Positions 17,205 through 20,484 of a DNA stretch of 20,484 nt are shown piece after piece (within the stretch, counting starts at the first letter, position 1; each line of letters starts with the position of its first letter). A program made the translations under genes and the position numbers. Source of the stretch: JAQIBY01 sp964615585 (GTDB lineage Bacteria; Bacteroidota; Bacteroidia; Bacteroidales; ML635J-15). The stretch covers positions 1-20,484 of the forward strand of contig CAZTNS010000046.1 of the NCBI GenBank assembly GCA_964615585.1, read 5' to 3'. The notes beneath the pieces were generated by a model that saw only the letters and a program-made list of their open reading frames with translations, was not told the origin of the DNA and searched no databases.

Positions 17205-18107
17205 ATGAATAAGCATGTTTTTTATGATTTATTGGCTGTTCATGCCGGTGCATGGTTTTCCGGAAAAAAGAAATATTTTGCAAAAGGCATAGAAAGCCCG
17301 GGTTTTCAGGAATTGTTATCGGTGGTCCATCTAACAATGCCGGATGTTATGTCAGAAGGCACGTATGAGCTGGATGCAATGAGTCCGGACGGGGATGTTG
17401 ATCCGGCCTTCAGGGTTGAAAAATGGGTTGGAGCAGAATACCCGACTATCATTTATCACCATGGCAATAATGAGCGGCCATTTGACTATCGTAAAACTGC
17501 AAAAAACAGTTTTTTCAATATTATTGTGAAAGAAAAGGAACAGTTTAAGGCTAACCTGATTAATGTACGGGCACCATTCCATAATGACTCACTAAAGTCA
17601 TATCAAAATAAGCTTGTTTATCTTCATAAATTTATGACGATGATTGCAACGTCGGTGAAACTTATAGAGTTGATAAGAGCGCATATTAACACATTGGGCA
17701 ATGCCCCTGTAATTGTAAGCGGGATAAGCCTTGGCGGATTTGTCACCAACCTGCATCGTACTTATTACAACAGTGCGGCATTTTATGTTCCGCTTTTGGC
17801 CGGTACATATATGGGGGAATTGTTTTTACAGAGCAAATACAAAAAACTTACCAGTGCTAAAGCGCTTCAATCACCGGATAAAATAAGACATTTGTTAAAT
17901 TTTGATGGTGATTATAAAATGCACCCCGAAGCAAATGTTTTTCCGTTGCTGGCCAGGCATGATCAATATGTTGAGTATGATGTCCAGAAATTAAGTTACG
18001 ACGGAAATCCGGTACAGACAATTAATGCAGGCCATGTTACGGGGGCTTTGAACTTTAATGTGCTGCGTGAACATCTTTTGAGAGTGTTAGATTCAGCAAA
18101 TGAATAG
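17205..18107 (+). CDS. Alpha/beta-hydrolase-fold protein of unknown substrate
   Basis: 300 residues from the ATG at 17205; a TTG two codons upstream could also be used but adds only two residues. There is no signal peptide, so it is cytoplasmic. Fold signs: a strand ending in the oxyanion-type TIIYHHGNN (about 85-93), the nucleophile elbow GISLGG with S175, an acidic residue in LLARHDQYVEYD (D253) and a terminal His in NAGHVTGAL (H277), in the Ser-Asp-His order and spacing of the fold. The first 60 residues are not typical and may form a lid. I do not recognise a specific family or substrate. It is divergent from valS and convergent with the DUF4139 gene, apparently single, so context gives no pathway. 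Carboxylesterase or lipase-like activity is the general inference. Confidence 0.75.
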   Translation: MNKHVFYDLLAVHAGAWFSGKKKYFAKGIESPGFQELLSVVHLTMPDVMSEGTYELDAMSPDGDVDPAFRVEKWVGAEYPTIIYHHGNNERPFDYRKTAKNSFFNIIVKEKEQFKANLINVRAPFHNDSLKSYQNKLVYLHKFMTMIATSVKLIELIRAHINTLGNAPVIVSGISLGGFVTNLHRTYYNSAAFYVPLLAGTYMGELFLQSKYKKLTSAKALQSPDKIRHLLNFDGDYKMHPEANVFPLLARHDQYVEYDVQKLSYDGNPVQTINAGHVTGALNFNVLREHLLRVLDSANE

Positions 18108-18162
18108 TTGCTTGGGAACTGACTCGTGGGTTTGTCAGCCAGCAGGATGGCGGGGCAGGCAA

Positions 18163-19803
18163 TCACAAATTCAAATTCAACGGTTTATCTTTATCGTATT
18201 TTACAACAAAGCTGTAGGTCAGTGTTTTGTTTTCACCTGCAGCCAGATTGAGGTCCCAGCTAAGGTGTGAATTGTCTTCGTTAAATTCGGCCCCATCGCT
18301 GTTTTTCAGTTTTACCTGCAGGTCTTTGGTTGTGCTGTGGGGAATGTTGTCTTCAACCCGGATTTTGATTTTACGTGAAGTTGTGTTGCGGATTGAGATT
18401 TTGTATGTCACGGTTTCGTTCACCCATGAACCCACGAGTTGAGGCTTTTCTTCTTTATTTTCCTTTTCACGTTCAATCAGGATACTGTTTGCCCTGCCCA
18501 GGGTGATTTCCATGCTGTCTTTTGCGGTTTGTGGAGAGATGTTTGTTTGCCCGTTGTATTTACCGTTGAAATACAGGTTGGCTTTGCCCTGCAACAGGTC
18601 GAGGTCCTGCCAGTCGGTAATTTTAGCTACCAGGTATGCCTTGTTGTCAAGTTTGGGTGCCGCAAAGTAGCGAAAATCAGCTCCCAGTTTTTTATTCTTT
18701 ATGGGAACAGTATGGTGTTTACCATCAGAAGGGATAGCAAAATCCAGGTTTACCTCATACTCCACATTAAGCATGGAACTGACAGCATTGGTGTACTGAT
18801 ATGCTTGTGCAGATTCCTTATCATCTGACAAAGAAACGGATTCTGATTGCTCCACAGCGGTTGTCCGGTTTCCGCTTCTGCTTACCGTTTCGTTATGAGG
18901 CCGTAAGTAATAGGCATACCATACAGGTAAAACCGGTTTATGATGCTGTTGATTGGGGTTTAATGTAGAGAGAGTAAGCTTGACATTTTTCCAGTCATTG
19001 CCGGTATTCTGGTGAATGTTGGCTTTATACACCAGGTTGATTTCCTGGTTTTCGCCGGCCCTGATGTCATAGCTTGCGTTCCAGCCGGCATTGTTTACAA
19101 GGTAAGACAGTTCGATGCTGCCTTTTCCTGTGGTGTTTCCGGTTATGGTTACAACAACCTGAGGCACCGCGGCATTTTGAGTGGAGCTGTTTTGTTGATT
19201 CCAGTCTTTGAGTTCGGCCAGCCTGTTTTTCATGCGGGAATATTCCTGATCATGCGGGTATTTTTCACGGGTCAGTTTCAGGATTTCTTTGTTGATGTTG
19301 TTGAGTTTTTCCCTGAAAAATATTAATGTTTCCCGCAGTTCAGGGATGGTATCGCCACCGTTTTCCGATATAAGGGAGTTGTTCAGCAACAGGTTCTTTT
19401 CGGTTTTCAATACATCCAGCTGGTTTTGATAATCCGTGACGGTATAACCTTTCAGACGAATAGAATCTTCCAGCTTTTTAATCTCTTTTTTAATACGGGG
19501 AGGTATTTGATCTGTCCCTGCATTAAGAGGGGATGGTTGCTGTGTACGGTATTTTACATCCAGGATGATGAAATCACCATGGCCTTTTACCTGGATGCTG
19601 TTGTCTTGCAAATGAGGCGACAAACTGTCGAACACAATGGTTTGCCGTTTTTGGCTGTAAGAAAATTCTGCAGTGCGGGAAATTTCGGCGCCATTTGTAT
19701 ATACAGTGATCTTGTCAGGGGTGGTTTGCAGTTTTGTTTCTTCACCTGCATAGGTGATGGTAAACATGACCATAAGGGAAAATAAAATACCGGACGTTTT
19801 CAT
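18163..19803 (-). CDS. Exported DUF4139-domain protein (mucoidy inhibitor MuiA-like)
   Basis: 546 residues with a signal peptide (MKTSGILFSLMVMFTITYAG). After it come a DUF4140-type N-terminal beta domain (about 25-85: ITVYTNGAEISRTAEF, LSPHLQDNSIQV), a coiled coil (about 103-200, KKLEDSIRLKGYTV and later KLNNINKEILKLTREK), and a large DUF4139 domain (about 225-546: SYLVNNAGWNASYDIRA, TGNDWKNVKLTLSTLNP). The end, ENKTLTYSFVVKYDK, is typical. No lipobox and no type IX sorting domain, so periplasmic or outer-membrane associated. Biochemical role unknown in the family; the MuiA name derives from a mucoidy phenotype. Appears monocistronic and has a well-matched Bacteroidota promoter upstream. Confidence 0.85.
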   Translation of the reverse strand: MKTSGILFSLMVMFTITYAGEETKLQTTPDKITVYTNGAEISRTAEFSYSQKRQTIVFDSLSPHLQDNSIQVKGHGDFIILDVKYRTQQPSPLNAGTDQIPPRIKKEIKKLEDSIRLKGYTVTDYQNQLDVLKTEKNLLLNNSLISENGGDTIPELRETLIFFREKLNNINKEILKLTREKYPHDQEYSRMKNRLAELKDWNQQNSSTQNAAVPQVVVTITGNTTGKGSIELSYLVNNAGWNASYDIRAGENQEINLVYKANIHQNTGNDWKNVKLTLSTLNPNQQHHKPVLPVWYAYYLRPHNETVSRSGNRTTAVEQSESVSLSDDKESAQAYQYTNAVSSMLNVEYEVNLDFAIPSDGKHHTVPIKNKKLGADFRYFAAPKLDNKAYLVAKITDWQDLDLLQGKANLYFNGKYNGQTNISPQTAKDSMEITLGRANSILIEREKENKEEKPQLVGSWVNETVTYKISIRNTTSRKIKIRVEDNIPHSTTKDLQVKLKNSDGAEFNEDNSHLSWDLNLAAGENKTLTYSFVVKYDKDKPLNLNL

Positions 19804-19838
19804 AATTCATTTATTTTGATTTCATGGTTTTAGATGCA

Positions 19839-19869
19839 CAAACTTAACAATTCCATAAACAGTGATCAA
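19839..19869 (-). promoter_or_regulatory. Bacteroidota-type promoter of the DUF4139 gene
   Basis: On the minus strand, TTG (19869-19867), a 20-base spacer, then TAAGTTTG (19846-19839), an exact TAnnTTTG match at the expected spacing. It is the best promoter in the window. Its -33 end lies two bases from the outer arm of the palindromic element that starts at 19871. Confidence 0.55.
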
Positions 19870-19892
19870 TAAATAAGGAGTTAGGTTTTAGG

Positions 19893-19946
19893 GGTTAGGT
19901 TTTAGGGGTTGAAAATATGTTATGACCTAACCCCTAAAACCTAACC
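19893..19946. repeat. Perfect 18-bp hairpin of the TTAGGGG repeat family
   Basis: Arms 19893-19910 and 19929-19946 pair perfectly around an 18-base loop. The arm sequence and the GACCTAACCCCTAAA right arm closely match the inner hairpin at 13505-13574, showing that the two loci share one repeat family. Confidence 0.75.
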
Positions 19947-20004
19947 TGGCATAGCCAGAACCAAAAAGGAAAACCTGTCCGGCGTAGATCAGCGGAGACG
20001 GATA

Positions 20005-20306
20005 ATGAATACTGAACAAGGAATGTCGAATGATGAAGTTAACAGCCAAAATCAGAACAAAAGAAAGTTTGATTTGGAAGAAAGGCTGATTATTTTTGCC
20101 GTTCTTATTATGAAGGTTTCTGAAAATTTGCACACCACTCCTGCTGGACGATATATTTCCGGACAAATTGTGCGTTCCGGCACTTCTCCTGCATTACACT
20201 ATGGGGAAGCACAAAGTGCAGAGTCAAGGGCAGATTTTGTTCACAAATTGCAATTTTTAACAAGGATATTGAAACTGCAAAAAGGAATGATACAAAGAAT
20301 AAATGA
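20005..20306 (+). pseudogene. Four-helix-bundle protein gene (S23/IVS family), internally deleted and frameshifted
   Basis: The reading frame from 20005 gives KFDLEERLIIFAVLIMK, then GRYISGQIVRSGTSPALHYG, then EAQSAESRADFVHKL, the hallmark first half of the four-helix-bundle family found in 23S rRNA intervening sequences and related to the Avd protein of diversity-generating retroelements. After HKL (about 20250) the family pattern stops. In another frame from 20247, IAIFNKDIETAKRNDTKNK runs to a stop at 20304-20306, which is the expected family C-terminus. So roughly the middle half is deleted with a frameshift. The original frame stays open to 20433 (142 residues), giving a non-family tail. 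The first dozen residues (MNTEQGMSNDEV) are encoded by the inner inverted repeat. Intact function in the family is uncertain; this copy is probably dead. Confidence 0.7.
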
Positions 20307-20369
20307 CACCTCAGTTATAAAAATTAAAATACCATATGGTGTACTTCGAAATTCATTATTCCTTGTTCA
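20013..20369. repeat. Inner inverted-repeat pair (TGAACAAGGAAT) bracketing the four-helix remnant
   Basis: TGAACAAGGAAT at 20013-20024 and ATTCCTTGTTCA at 20358-20369 are a perfect 12-base inverted pair. Similarity extends imperfectly on both sides with GAAT/ATTC repeats (20007-20038 and 20344-20382). Strings of this kind are common in Bacteroidota intergenic DNA as I recall, unchecked here. Confidence 0.6.
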
Positions 20370-20484
20370 ATATTCGATATTCAAAAAAAAGATTCTGCCA
20401 AAAATTACACGAATATTATTGATAAGATACTAACCCCTAACTCCTTATTTTAGAACTTTGTTTTTCTTATTATGTTCAATGGCG

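Larger units (their letters stand above)
19871..20459. mobile_element. Nested inverted-repeat element carrying a four-helix-bundle gene remnant
   Basis: Outer arms: AAATAAGGAGTTAGG (19871-19885) and its perfect 15-base complement CCTAACTCCTTATTT (20436-20450). The right end continues to GAACTTT, as in the 13485-13587 repeat. Just inside the left end is an 18-bp perfect hairpin: 19893-19910 with 19929-19946. The unit TTAGGTTTTAGGGG is tandemly doubled at 19881-19908. A second pair, TGAACAAGGAAT (20013-20024) and its complement (20358-20369), brackets the coding remnant and even supplies its start codon region. No transposase is present. Interpretation as a non-autonomous element or an insertion of a four-helix cassette into a TTAGGGG palindrome is inference. 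Confidence 0.6.

Noticed and set aside
18121..18439. ACTCGTGGGTT at 18121-ish and its complement near 18429 as a repeat pair
   Set aside because: Only 11 bases, one copy lies inside the DUF4139 coding region, and nothing else supports an element.
20005..20433. An intact 142-residue protein at the right end
   Set aside because: The second half does not fit the four-helix family, and the true family C-terminus is found in another frame, so this is a damaged gene.

Overview
The window comes from a member of the Bacteroidota, probably a Bacteroidales/Marinilabiliales-like lineage; the exact family cannot be fixed from this sequence. The evidence is a type IX secretion C-terminal sorting domain, the gliding genes gldE and gldD, an S46 dipeptidyl-peptidase, PKD- and GEVED-bearing secreted peptidases, Bacteroidota-type -7 promoter elements (TAnnTTTG), weak Shine-Dalgarno sites and an AT-rich genome.

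Layout. Positions 1-5562 (minus strand) hold two tandem, paralogous secreted M14 zinc carboxypeptidases. The upstream one (2716-5562) is complete and ends in a type IX sorting domain; the downstream one runs off the left edge. Diverging from them is a Rossmann/DUF2520 protein (5665-6435). After a 278-base spacer with a GC-rich hairpin comes a tight plus-strand cluster (6714-8786): a KdsC-type phosphatase, a UbiA-type prenyltransferase and a Maf pyrophosphatase, with 1-base spacing or 4-base overlap. A DPP11-like S46 peptidase (8818-10959) follows, then ssb, gldE and gldD (gldE and gldD overlap), then a 4'-phosphopantetheinyl transferase (13653-14243). A 103-base palindromic repeat lies between gldD and the transferase gene. 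valS (14369-17008, minus) converges on this block. It is followed, in the other direction, by an orphan alpha/beta hydrolase (17205-18107, plus) and a DUF4139 surface or periplasmic protein (18163-19803, minus).

Functional themes are protein export and extracellular peptide use (M14 peptidases, DPP11-like enzyme, GldD/GldE as parts of the gliding/T9SS apparatus), envelope and lipid synthesis (KdsC, UbiA, Sfp-type transferase), and housekeeping (ValS, SSB, Maf).

The most unusual part is the right end (19871-20459). A four-helix-bundle (S23/IVS-type) gene remnant sits inside nested inverted repeats. The outer repeat belongs to the same family as the gene-less palindrome at 13485-13587, so the window appears to hold an 'empty' and a 'filled' copy of one element. 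The gene in the filled copy has an internal deletion plus frameshift. No tRNA, rRNA, CRISPR array, classical insertion sequence or origin was seen.
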